Position numbers and translations under genes: made by a program. Of a DNA stretch of 64,000 nucleotides, positions 27,701-35,487 are shown one piece after another. How positions within the stretch are numbered: position 1 is the first letter of the stretch; the number at the start of each line of letters is the position of its first letter. The stretch lies in NCBI RefSeq assembly GCF_030848565.1, contig NZ_JAVDDV010000006.1, positions 1-64,000 of the forward strand, given 5' to 3'. Under the pieces are notes generated by a model. That model had not been told where the DNA came from, searched no databases, and was given only the letters and a program-made list of their open reading frames with translations. This DNA comes from Natronolimnohabitans sp. A-GB9 (lineage in GTDB: Archaea; Halobacteriota; Halobacteria; Halobacteriales; Natrialbaceae).

Positions 27701-28952
27701 CGAAGATTTTCCCGCCACCGTTACCGTCCTCGCTGCGCGTCAGGAGATCGATAACCTTCGCGAGATAGGCATCGCCGGCCTTATACTCGGCGAGGAACTG
27801 TGCCTCAGGACTGTCACCGGCGTCCGTATCCGTCCGAAATAGACCACCATTGTACGCTGGGATGTAGAGGTCCTCCTCCGGGATCCCTCGGGACTTACTT
27901 CCCTTGTCGATGAGCTTGAACAGCCCGTCGAGCTGGTCCCAGAGGTTATCCTGCCAATCCCGGTATGTCGGGTTCCCACTATCGAGTTCCTCAGCGACCA
28001 CCTGTTTGAGATTGTTCAGGCTGTACTGCTCCTCGTAGATCTCGTTGTCCGTGTCGAGCAGGTCACGTCCCTCTGCCTCAGCGTACAAGACGAAAATGAG
28101 CCGATACAGGTAGATGAGTGAGGAGTCATGGATTAGCTCGAGATCGTCCTCATTGAGGTCATTCTCCGGATACTGTAGGAACCCCTCAGAAAGAATCTTG
28201 ATCGCCTCGTAAATGTTGTCCTGCAGGTCTTCCCCTAGCTCCTGGGCGAAGACGTTGGACTCGCCGTAGACATCGTCGAGGAAACAGTCGCCGCTTGCGT
28301 CCTTGAGAAACGCCTCGTGGCGGAAGAAGAGGTAGAAATATTTGAAGTCCTCGAGGTCTCCGCTCTCGAGAATCGTCGCCAGATCGACCTCGTAGTAGGA
28401 GTCGAGCCGGTGGCTGGTCGGGCCGTAGTAGAGTCGCCACTTCTTCCCGTCGGTCAGGACGGCCCAGCGTGCGGGCGTCTCCTGCAGATAGACGTGGATC
28501 TGGTAGCTTGGGTTCTCGAAGTCGCGCTCATGCTTACCGCTGCCTCGCGTGTCGAGCGGGCGACCCCACCGTTTGGCGTCGGCGACGGCGACGGCGTTCT
28601 TGTAGAAGTCACCGCCTTCCTCACGGCGTTCGAAGGCATTACGGGCAGCATCATCGGATTCGAAGAAGCCGTAGTCAGGGCGCTTCTGGGTCCGGCTCGT
28701 GCTCTCCTCGACCTCAAAGGGAATCCCGAGCTTCCGGAACATCGGACGGATGAACTTCTCCTCGAGCTGGGACTCATTTCGCTTGGGAGCCGTGCTTTTC
28801 TCGCGCTCCCAGAGGTCCATGATGTCGTCGTAGGCTTCCTCGAGTTCTTCGTCGCTGACCTCATCCCATTCTTCGGTCTCGGGGAGGTGCTCGTCGAGGT
28901 AGTAGTTCGAAAACAGGTCGCGGTTCGTCCGGTAGGTGAGTGCTTGCTGCAT
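24711..28952 (-). CDS. Type IIG-like nuclease-adenine methyltransferase (Eco57I/PglX-like)
   Basis: A 1413-residue protein. The N-terminus carries a PD-(D/E)XK-like nuclease pattern: RPDYGFF (about 91-97), then AVADAKRWG (about 122-130). The middle holds a gamma-class N6-adenine methylase: SAM motif I LDPAMGSGHFL (about 536-546) and the catalytic NPPYVG (about 793-798). Target recognition and coiled coils occupy the C-terminus. From about 26570 to 25330, just after NPPY, the DNA is strikingly AT-rich compared with the rest of the gene, suggesting a swapped recognition domain. It lies 4 bp after the AbrB-like gene and overlaps the helicase gene. It probably forms a two-component restriction system with the helicase. 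Confidence 0.85.
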   Translation of the reverse strand: MQQALTYRTNRDLFSNYYLDEHLPETEEWDEVSDEELEEAYDDIMDLWEREKSTAPKRNESQLEEKFIRPMFRKLGIPFEVEESTSRTQKRPDYGFFESDDAARNAFERREEGGDFYKNAVAVADAKRWGRPLDTRGSGKHERDFENPSYQIHVYLQETPARWAVLTDGKKWRLYYGPTSHRLDSYYEVDLATILESGDLEDFKYFYLFFRHEAFLKDASGDCFLDDVYGESNVFAQELGEDLQDNIYEAIKILSEGFLQYPENDLNEDDLELIHDSSLIYLYRLIFVLYAEAEGRDLLDTDNEIYEEQYSLNNLKQVVAEELDSGNPTYRDWQDNLWDQLDGLFKLIDKGSKSRGIPEEDLYIPAYNGGLFRTDTDAGDSPEAQFLAEYKAGDAYLAKVIDLLTRSEDGNGGGKIFVDYSSLDVRHLGSIYEGLLEYQLNVADEPLALEDGEYVIPDEGDDVVVEEGEVYLTTDSGERKATGSYYTPEYVVEYIVENTLGPIVEDIRMDLAGQSAYDEGGFAEEFAERIFELKILDPAMGSGHFLTSAIDYLAREIIDAQEKQAAQQGIETVDEEHDINWARRQVAQRCIYGVDLNPLAVELAKVSLWLRTLAAEQPLAFLDHHLKAGNSLVGSDIETVLDNGDPDADIEEGQLTLQESFDRTRRQALEHVTDQFEDLLAIDNETLDDIKEMEAVYEQVRDDPLYQHLIAMANVHTAEQSGLDVPDDAYERMAEALRDDSWIDIEDQDWYCSAQAMAKNQNFFHWELEFPIAFYQQDGEIKEESGFDAVIGNPPYVGEKERKETFELLKNCSIVKECYQGRMDMLYFFVLLGIKLSNSSGTSSMITTSYWPEANSAENLRNEIAKRTSIREILEFDGFTVFNQAPGQENLIYKFDNSGSENITFSYICSDKYGDNAVAESLLGEKDLFYQETYNYEEFDLPSDGSEWYGIKGLAKGSLELPDTGQTFSDFLESKQGIVPNPDKVTKQSYEDYENEDVEIGEGVFLLDDDDLERIGISEDHQLLKPAYSNSDISKYHIGYPDNLYVLYVTSSVDIDQYPQIEKHLNRYRSKLEDRREVKNDKISWYSLQWPRNKQLFETPKIVYSNWGNDWQPYAVEDQEYYERRDITLLKPLDSEVDLYRLTAILNSRVSEYWQTEQRSRTGYTTQESLDDMPIAPNLSEVDSETDESLQELAKRISDLKNQRTNLNLNLFDYLGIPTDELPESKTGGTLADLQMPLEGVANTPLTKTTDEYDGLRIEDVFFKDDNGRLVLSVDISYKVEEDDPRETDRWDRLTESEFETYEAMAFIGLSDAEETLLCEFVPVAVEKAEGFAGFRQGATQTNSPLDRLKDLTLPDIDEIQTGLEQYTKVRKRADELEEKIEKVDQQINEIVYDLYGLTDEEIEIVESAVKDD

Positions 28953-28955
28953 GGA

Positions 28956-29147
28956 TTAGGCTGGCGTAACGATGAGAAATTCCTCTGCGTCCTTACTCTC
29001 GATCACAGCTCGGGCGATCGCCTTAGCGTCGACGACCTCGACGTCGACCGCGTCACCGATATCGACGCCGAGTTTCTCCAGTTCGTCCCCGGAGACGTTG
29101 ATCCGTCCGGAGTTCCCGGAATTGCGCCCGATCTGTTTCCGTGTCAT
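28956..29147 (-). CDS. AbrB/SpoVT-like DNA-binding protein
   Basis: A 63-residue swapped-hairpin AbrB-type protein (GRINVSGDELEKLGVDIGDA, VDVEVVDAKAIARAVI). It leads the minus-strand run, 4 bp before the methylase gene, so it is well placed to autoregulate the restriction operon. Antitoxin-like use is possible, but no cognate small toxin is adjacent. Confidence 0.8.
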   Translation of the reverse strand: MTRKQIGRNSGNSGRINVSGDELEKLGVDIGDAVDVEVVDAKAIARAVIESKDAEEFLIVTPA

Positions 29148-29294
29148 CGCGTATGGGCCGCGAAACTCATCGGAGATGTATAGTCTTTACTTCATCTAGG
29201 TCGCTGTCACCTTCCAGCTTTGATCGAAGGGCGGCCCGACCTCAGCTTCTAACCAGGTATTTGTCCTTCCACTGTGAACCGTGGCGTGAATGAT

Positions 29295-30626
29295 ATGACC
29301 GGAATCGTGATTTTTCCTGCTAGTCGCCAAGACGCCCATGATGACTACAAGCGATCGCTCAAGCAGGGCCATCCCCTCGAGGATCTCGAACCGTACCTGC
29401 CCGATGAAGAACTCGAGGACCTTGAGGCGACTTCGGAAGACGGACGAGCACATCTCTGGGGGAGCTCCGTTGCAGGGAAGTGGCAAAACGTCGAGCCGGG
29501 CGACATCGGATTCGTGTACCGCAAGGGAGAATTCGTCTCTCGTGGCCGGGTTCTCCTCTTGAGTGAGAACCACGAATTAGCCGAGTACCTCTGGAAGGAT
29601 GGCGTCGATCACGATCGCTGGGATGCAGAAAAGCCGTGGAAGTACCTCACGTTCCTCACCGACCTCGAGGAGATTGAGGTCGACATCGAGGAGTTCAACA
29701 ACCTCGTCGGCTACGACGAAACCTACCGACCCCAGGGATTCACGAGAGTCTCTGACAGCCGACTCGCTCGTCTCAGAGATGAGTATGAGTCGGTCGAGAC
29801 GGCACTGGCCGAGCTCACCGAAGCCGGTGAGAAAGTCCACCACGTCAATGACACCGACGACGAACAGACGACTGATCTTGCCAGCCGCCTCGAGGCAGCC
29901 AGTACCAACGGGGATGATCCCGACGAGTTCGAAAAACTCGTCGCGAAGGCGTTCACTCGACTGGGGTGTACAACCAACTGGATCGAAGGTGGCGGCGACA
30001 CGGATGTCGAGATCGAAGCGCCGCGCCATATCGTCGTCGAGGCCAAAACTCGAGGCCGTGGGACGCTCAATTCCCTCGAAGTCACCAACGTCGACAAGCA
30101 CCGACGCCAACGTGGAGCCGAGCACGCTATTGTCGTCGCCCCTGGTTTCAGCCCAAAGGTGATCGAGAACGCAACGACGAACGAGTTGACGACGATCGCC
30201 GTCGACGACCTGATCGAGCTCCTGGACCGCAGAGAGCAGTACGCCATTCCGCCCGAGCAGACCCTCGAGTTACTCACCCGGCCGGGGTCCTTCCAAGACG
30301 ACCGACTCGATCTTCTCGACGAGAATATCCAGGATCGGGTCGATGCCGGTGAGACGCTTCTGGCTGTCATCCGAGCCCTCGAACGAGCCGACGGCCTGGT
30401 CGAGACTGCGGCCGACGTCCGGTGGATCGTTGTCGGGATGCAGGACTCGGATGACGTTCCCAGTGAACGGGATGTCAAGAGTGCACTCCAACTCCTGGGC
30501 CATCCGAGCATTGGCGTCGTCGAGCAGACCGAGGAAGGATACCGGACCGTGACGAGTTACGAGAACGCCGTCGCACTCGTCCGCTCGCTCGGTGAGGTCG
30601 TCCAACCACCGAGAGAGGAAAAATAG
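29295..30626 (+). CDS. EVE-like domain fused to restriction-type nuclease
   Basis: A protein of about 443 residues. The N-terminal 150 residues look like an EVE/PUA-type modified-base reader (AHLWGSSVAGKWQNVEPGDI, then GFVYRKGEFVSRGRVLLL). A middle PD-(D/E)XK domain (about 205-300) has FEKLVAKAFTRLGC, GGGDTDVEI and HIVVEAKTRGRG, the Mrr-like D...ExK pattern. The C-terminal region is helical. Fusions of this kind are modification-dependent restriction enzymes (type IV-like). The gene is divergent from the AbrB-methylase operon. The ATG at 29295 is chosen over the in-frame GTG at 29274. Confidence 0.75.
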   Translation: MTGIVIFPASRQDAHDDYKRSLKQGHPLEDLEPYLPDEELEDLEATSEDGRAHLWGSSVAGKWQNVEPGDIGFVYRKGEFVSRGRVLLLSENHELAEYLWKDGVDHDRWDAEKPWKYLTFLTDLEEIEVDIEEFNNLVGYDETYRPQGFTRVSDSRLARLRDEYESVETALAELTEAGEKVHHVNDTDDEQTTDLASRLEAASTNGDDPDEFEKLVAKAFTRLGCTTNWIEGGGDTDVEIEAPRHIVVEAKTRGRGTLNSLEVTNVDKHRRQRGAEHAIVVAPGFSPKVIENATTNELTTIAVDDLIELLDRREQYAIPPEQTLELLTRPGSFQDDRLDLLDENIQDRVDAGETLLAVIRALERADGLVETAADVRWIVVGMQDSDDVPSERDVKSALQLLGHPSIGVVEQTEEGYRTVTSYENAVALVRSLGEVVQPPREEK

Positions 30627-30717
30627 GTCGGGTACTGCCGGCCTGTGCTGCTTATCCCGACCCTATTATATCGGTCTCCCGATCGCACCGAGTAACCGAC
30701 GATCTCTCTACTGATAT

Positions 30718-31625
30718 CCCGACCAACCCGACCGACGCGGGACGTTGGAGATACTGATACCTACCGAACTGAGTTCGGGTGTTTCGGTCGGTGAGAAAGC
30801 CGGTTTTACCGACAACCACCAGTATCGAGAGTGGGTTTCGAGTGGCACTCGAGTAAGCGCCGACCAACTACCGACCCCATCGGGATCATCTCTTACCATT
30901 TCAACCCGGTCTAATTGGTGGTGGTCCGGACTCCTTGTAACTCGAATACGGCGCTCCCGGCGAAAATGACGGTTTAGCCGGTGAAATAGCCGACAGGGCT
31001 CGACGCCGAAGGCAATTTCCGCCGACGTTGGGAAGACCCGACCAACTACCAGAGTCTGTGGACCGGGAGCCGGCTATTTCGACCCGGCCGAATAGGGGAT
31101 AAGTCCGGCTCCCCGAAATCCGAATACAGCCGTTTCGTCCGGCGGGAAAGGCGGTTTAGCCGACAGAAGAGACAACTGCGTTTGACAGCGAAGGCGATCT
31201 CGGCCGGCGTTCGGGGCGTCCCGACCAACTGCCGGTGTGGATGGGATGGTCCCCGACCATTTCTCCTCGGGTCAATAGGGGGCACACACGACTCCCTCAC
31301 AATTCGAATACGGCCATTTCGACCGGCGAAAAAGGCGGTTCTACCGATAGAACGGGGTTATTCGCTGACCCGTTCATCGGGTTCGTGTTGGTGCTGTCCA
31401 GTTACTCGGTGACGCCCGACCAATTCAGCCCGGTGGGCCGGAAAGGATCGCCTCGAGTCCCCCGACCATTGTACCCCGTGTCCCCAACCCGGATTTTACC
31501 GTTTTGGCCGACTGAGAATCCAGTTCTACCGACAGACTGGGTTTCTCCTACCGGGTGAAAGATACCCACCGACGGTTCTCTGGTCTCCCCGACTAACTGC
31601 ACCCGGTCCCAGTTGCCGAGTCACT
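30718..31625. repeat. Array of about 180-bp degenerate direct repeats
   Basis: At least five units, each opening with CCCGACCAACT or a variant (30718, 30859, 31037, 31220, 31415, with a degenerate sixth at 31588). Unit lengths are 142, 178, 183, 195 and 173 bp. Units 2-5 share an inner box near CCATTTCGACCCGG and all five share a second resembling AATTCGAATACGGCC (best in units 2-4) followed by GGCGGTTTTACCGACAG. The boxes keep their order and approximate spacing while the sequence between them varies. The lengths are not a common multiple of three, and stops interrupt every frame of the array, so it is not an intact gene. It lies between the EVE-nuclease and a small recombinase. Confidence 0.72.
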
Positions 31626-31727
31626 ACCTATCCCCAGGTCTCTATCGACTGGCCCCGGTAGAGACACTCGTGAGATAGCCGACCCATTCGACGAGGAGGT
31701 GATGAACGTCGTCGACGAGCCGGTACA

Positions 31728-31967
31728 TTATCTCGGGCCGATCCATCCGTTGCGGGGTCGATCCGGTAATAGATATTCGCTTGGTCCCGGTGCCCTCTGC
31801 TCGGCGGGATTATCCTCGAACGTGTCGTCATCTATGCCGACTCGAGCACTACAATGGAGTCTCCCTGGTCGAGGAGGTCGACCCGACTTCCAATAGCCGG
31901 CAGGCGCGGCGAAGTTGGACCAACTCCTGATGGTCGACACCAACTCCTCCTCGATCGTTTCGGACAC
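31728..31967 (-). CDS. Possible small protein or coding remnant
   Basis: A 79-residue frame (MSETIEEELVSTIRSWSNFA start) in the otherwise unassigned region 31626-32025, upstream of nothing recognisable. The C-terminal half is proline- and arginine-rich and looks less protein-like. In another minus frame at 31642-31746 a 34-residue stretch (MDRPEIMYRLVDDVHHLLVE) looks more natural, so a frameshifted small gene is possible. Support is weak. Confidence 0.3.
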   Translation of the reverse strand: MSETIEEELVSTIRSWSNFAAPAGYWKSGRPPRPGRLHCSARVGIDDDTFEDNPAEQRAPGPSEYLLPDRPRNGWIGPR

Positions 31968-32025
31968 CTGTCGAAGGTGGACGCTCGAGCACGGACAAAC
32001 TTATCCAGCGACGAAGAACGAGCCT

Positions 32026-32619
32026 CTACGTTCGCATAGCTTCACCAATACGCGCTTCAGTTGGCTCTGCCAGATACGGCTCGATAGCGGAGTAATCGGA
32101 CCAGCCGCCGATGCTCATCATGGTCCGAACGTCGACCTGGCGCTCGACGAGATGATAGGTCGCCCAGGACCGGCGGAGATCGTGCGACGAGACCGACTGC
32201 CAACGTTGGTCGCCAGTTTGCTCTGCGATGGTGTGAGCGGCTTCCTTGACCCACCGACGAACGGAGGGAGTGCTGGCGTCAACCCACGGGTCAGACAGAT
32301 CGAGGCTCCGTTCACGGCTGTACTTGTGAATATCGTCGGCAACGTCGTCAGGCATCCACGCGTCGCGTGTTTTCTTTGACCCACCTTTCGTATTCTTCCC
32401 TTGGACCTCGAAGAGCCAGATCTCTCCATCGTCAGAGTACTGCAGGTTGCTATCGCTCGGGTAGCTCACTTCCGACGCCCGGAGCCCGCACCGTCCCATC
32501 AACTGGATCGCCACCTCACGCTCCCACCCGTCTTCTCCAGCTGTTCGCTCAAGTCGGTCCAGCTCATCGGGAGAAAGCCAACACTTCGTCACGTCATCGC
32601 TGTCGTCGATACGAACCAT
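32026..32619 (-). CDS. Catalytic-domain-only tyrosine recombinase
   Basis: A 197-residue tyrosine recombinase without the usual N-terminal core-binding domain. The active-site set is visible: arginine in MGRCGLRASEV, lysine in QGKNTKGGSKK, HDLRRSW (HxxR), GGWSDY (histidine replaced by tryptophan, as in Cre) and tyrosine in AIEPYLAE. Short haloarchaeal enzymes like this are common on plasmids and viruses. It could resolve multimers or act on the adjacent array. The start at 32619 is immediately next to a set of inverted repeats. Confidence 0.85.
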   Translation of the reverse strand: MVRIDDSDDVTKCWLSPDELDRLERTAGEDGWEREVAIQLMGRCGLRASEVSYPSDSNLQYSDDGEIWLFEVQGKNTKGGSKKTRDAWMPDDVADDIHKYSRERSLDLSDPWVDASTPSVRRWVKEAAHTIAEQTGDQRWQSVSSHDLRRSWATYHLVERQVDVRTMMSIGGWSDYSAIEPYLAEPTEARIGEAMRT

Positions 32620-32713
32620 AATCGGATATCACAGTAAACCCGATTATAGCTTAGGTTCTCCCGGGCCAATTTCACCGATCTATGCCGTCCGTTGGACGGC
32701 CCGTAATCGGGTT
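32613..32713. promoter_or_regulatory. Inverted repeats upstream of the small recombinase
   Basis: TAATCGG occurs three times around the recombinase start: TAATCGGAT at about 32619, inverted in AACCCGATTA (32637-32646), and in TAATCGGGTT (32704-32713); the last two are a perfect 10-bp inverted pair. Between them is the perfect hairpin GCCGTCC-GTT-GGACGGC (32684-32700). It may be an operator or the recombinase's own crossover site. The rest of 32714-32953 is AT-rich and without genes. Confidence 0.5.
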
Positions 32714-32953
32714 ATCCAATAAAGCGATTAAGATGTGTGTGCCGAAGTATCGACTGTGCATTATAGAAATGTGGTTTAAACAATACTGATAGATATAACC
32801 ACTTGACTCAATCAGTACAGAATACACACGCACCATGATGAACAACAATATGTATTTGATATGTAAGAAAAATATATGAAGGTGTGGTGGATGTATTCAT
32901 CAAATAAGTCTATGAGAATAGTTATGTATCTTCAAATTTGACACTAGCTCGTT

Positions 32954-33691
32954 ATGTTTAACGACTGGGGGAGGCAAAAGCAGATAGAAATGCTAGACCT
33001 CTGGAAAACGCACTTTTCACATCATCTTTCGGGGTTTGAACTATTCACCAGTCCACTCAGGGAGAGTGCCTCGGCGGTGGTTGTTGGATATAATGCTGGT
33101 GGGGGCGACCGTGACGCTACCGAACTTAATTCGTATATGACTCGTTTCATGGCCGAGAACCCCGATTTTGGCTTACCTGATAGAGGTCACTATGAAGAAG
33201 GAGGGCGCAACTATATCGTCGCCAACAAGATACGGCGGTACTTTTTCGAAGGTAAACGTCACCTTCTTCCAGACGCCATCGAGACAAACCGCTACTTCCT
33301 CCGTACAGAGGGGAAATCGCATCACAAAGATGTTGTCGGCTCGGTTAGTAAAGAGGCTCAGGCGGAATATAGACAGTTCTGTCGCGAAACCATACGAAAT
33401 TTGATTATTCGTAGCTCCCCGTCTGTTGTTCTTGATTTCAGTGGAAAATATACAGCAAGCGAATTCTGTGAAGATCTTCGATTCAAGTACAACTGTGTAG
33501 ACATTCACCAACATCAGGATGGAAAAGATTTCCTAGCGGAAGTGAGCATAGCAAAAATAACAGAGGAACCCGCATCTGCAGTTATATCCGTAAAACCGCA
33601 TCCATCTCATCCATGGCTATCGGATGAGCACTTGGAGTTCTTTAGGAATACTGTTCCTTTATATCTTCCTGAGGATTCTAATTCTCACTAA
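32954..33691 (+). CDS. Unknown protein, uracil-DNA-glycosylase-like motifs
   Basis: A 245-residue protein in AT-rich DNA whose codon use is unlike its neighbours, so it is probably a recent acquisition. SASAVVVGYNAGGGDRDATE near residue 40 and SVKPHPSHPWLS near the C-terminus resemble the first and last conserved motifs of the uracil-DNA-glycosylase superfamily (a GxNPG-like loop and an HPS loop). Without a search this is a weak assignment. No signal peptide. It stands alone between the small recombinase and 33816-34784. Confidence 0.5.
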   Translation: MFNDWGRQKQIEMLDLWKTHFSHHLSGFELFTSPLRESASAVVVGYNAGGGDRDATELNSYMTRFMAENPDFGLPDRGHYEEGGRNYIVANKIRRYFFEGKRHLLPDAIETNRYFLRTEGKSHHKDVVGSVSKEAQAEYRQFCRETIRNLIIRSSPSVVLDFSGKYTASEFCEDLRFKYNCVDIHQHQDGKDFLAEVSIAKITEEPASAVISVKPHPSHPWLSDEHLEFFRNTVPLYLPEDSNSH

Positions 33692-33815
33692 GATACTATT
33701 GAACAGAAGTTTTAGATTACACGCCCAGAATCTTGTATGATGTTTTGAATGCCATTTGGATTTGTTAAAATCCGATCGGTCAATCAGTACTGGTCTGGAG
33801 GTGCTACGGTAGTCG

Positions 33816-34784
33816 TCACTCGTGTACCTCCGATCCCGTCCGGAAACTCGTGAGTTCGTCGATGCGGTCCTCCAAATCCTCGATCTCTTGGCGTAGCTCT
33901 TGGGCTTCTTCGCCTTCTGTCGCTGCGAGTTGGTCTTTGAGACCTTGCAGACGGGTTTCCTTAACCTCCTCATCGACCTCGGCCTTTCGAACGTACTCGC
34001 TTTCGCTGATGTCGTACACGTCGCTCTCGGCCAGCTCTGTCACCTCGAGAGCGTCATCAACCTTGTCGCGGTCCACCCCCATGACGCGCTCAGGATCGAT
34101 TCCAGCATCCTCGAGCGCTGCCAGAACCTCTTCGTCATCCTTGAGGGAACGGTTACGGCGACTCGTCCGTTGGACAGAGCCAAACGGGCCATTGACAGGC
34201 CGATCGTGGTGGAGGCGATTGAGGAGCACATCAGCAACGTCTTGGCGGAAACTGTTGGCATTTCGCTGAACGTCCGAGAGAAGGGTATAGAGATTAACCA
34301 GCACAGCCGTTTCCATGTCCTCCAACGTGGCTACATCGTGGCGTTCGAGTGCATCAACAAGCAAGAGCGCGTCGGCGTACACATCGAGATCGGGCTCCGT
34401 CCGGTCTTCGGTCTCCGGCTCGATCTCGTCCTCGAGCAGCTGTGTCGCTGTCGGCCCATCTGTCTCGACGATCACGCCAGCATCCTCATCGATCTCGAAA
34501 CGAGGATGGAGACTCCACACAGCCGGGAAGGGATCGGCATCAGGCGGGAGCCGGTCGAGTTGGAAGCCATTTGGTGCATCGGTGACCCGTCGGTACAGCG
34601 TCTCGAACTGATCACGCTGCAGTGGTCGCTTCTGATCTTTGTTTTCGAAGTCGATGATGACACGTTGCTCCTGTACGTCGCTGATCCGGAACCGATTATG
34701 CGACAGGGGCGTGACGAGCGTCGCACCATCCGGGAGATCATCGAGTTTCTCGAGGAGCGTGTGCCAACTCACACTGAACGGCAT
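33816..34784 (-). CDS. Haloarchaeal conserved protein with C-terminal coiled coil
   Basis: A 322-residue protein of unknown function. The N-terminal domain (about 1-100) is beta-rich and contains FRISDVQEQRVIIDFEN and LYRRVTDAPNGFQLDRLPPD. The middle is helical, and the C-terminal 50 residues form an acidic coiled coil (LKDQLAATEGEEAQELRQE). The ATG at 34784 is preferred because it begins MPFSVSWHTLLEKL. It is divergent from the next gene, with 112 bp between starts. Confidence 0.65.
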   Translation of the reverse strand: MPFSVSWHTLLEKLDDLPDGATLVTPLSHNRFRISDVQEQRVIIDFENKDQKRPLQRDQFETLYRRVTDAPNGFQLDRLPPDADPFPAVWSLHPRFEIDEDAGVIVETDGPTATQLLEDEIEPETEDRTEPDLDVYADALLLVDALERHDVATLEDMETAVLVNLYTLLSDVQRNANSFRQDVADVLLNRLHHDRPVNGPFGSVQRTSRRNRSLKDDEEVLAALEDAGIDPERVMGVDRDKVDDALEVTELAESDVYDISESEYVRKAEVDEEVKETRLQGLKDQLAATEGEEAQELRQEIEDLEDRIDELTSFRTGSEVHE

Positions 34785-34896
34785 AGTAGATGAGAAGTAA
34801 TCGGAACGCAAAATCGTATGGAATGCGTCCAGACCGATCATTATTGTGGCCTCCAATATGCCGAGTATTATGGACTAGTTGGCCCAATAGATCGAT

Positions 34897-35478
34897 ATGG
34901 AACAACGGTGGGACGAATTTGCGGCTGACATTCGATCAGGTGATTCCGAGCAGGTTACCGAGACGATCGACGAAATTGAGGAGTTAGATCTCGATGAACG
35001 GGTTCAGTTGTTCGAGACCTGCTTTGACGAGTTGACTTCCATCTACGCTCAGAGCGAGGACGGATACGTCCGACAGTCGACCGTCCGGGTTGCAGAACGA
35101 CTGACGCCGGGGATCGCACTGGTGTTCGCCGTCGCTGAGAGCGACCGATCGATTGAGATTGATGTGGACACCGTTCGCGAACAGACGGACGAGGTTGGTG
35201 GATTCCTGCTGGAGGCACTGACGGACGAGGACGGTCGTGTCAGGCAGTCAGCCAAGCGCGGGCTGAAAGATGTGTTCAGAACCTACGATTCCCTCGAGGA
35301 CGAGGAGACGATCGAGGCGTTCGCCGTCGAATTAAACGAGATGGCAACGGAGTACTCGGACAAACGCCGAAAGCATCTCCTCGAGGCGAAAGAGGACGCC
35401 GAGTTTTTCCTCCAATCCGGCTTCGGACGGCTTCTCGAAGGGTTCCAGAAAGAATTCGGCGACTCGCTGGAAAAGTAG
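34897..35478 (+). CDS. All-helical HEAT-like protein
   Basis: A 193-residue acidic, fully helical protein. DGYVRQSTVRVAERL and DGRVRQSAKRGLKDVF are two spaced HEAT-like helices, each with the D-x-VRQS pattern, so a short HEAT-repeat scaffold is likely. The C-terminus is amphipathic (FFLQSGFGRLLEGFQKEFG). Function is unknown. It is divergent from 33816-34784 and convergent with the nucleotidyltransferase gene (9 bp gap). Confidence 0.65.
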   Translation: MEQRWDEFAADIRSGDSEQVTETIDEIEELDLDERVQLFETCFDELTSIYAQSEDGYVRQSTVRVAERLTPGIALVFAVAESDRSIEIDVDTVREQTDEVGGFLLEALTDEDGRVRQSAKRGLKDVFRTYDSLEDEETIEAFAVELNEMATEYSDKRRKHLLEAKEDAEFFLQSGFGRLLEGFQKEFGDSLEK

Positions 35479-35487
35479 GACGAGCTA

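Noticed and set aside
21755-28952. Complete DISARM system
   Set aside because: Only DrmD-like and methylase-like genes are present; no drmA, drmB or drmC candidates are seen anywhere in the island.
30718-31625. CRISPR array
   Set aside because: Units are about 180 bp, degenerate and with internal conserved boxes; there are no short identical repeats with unique spacers and no cas genes in the window.
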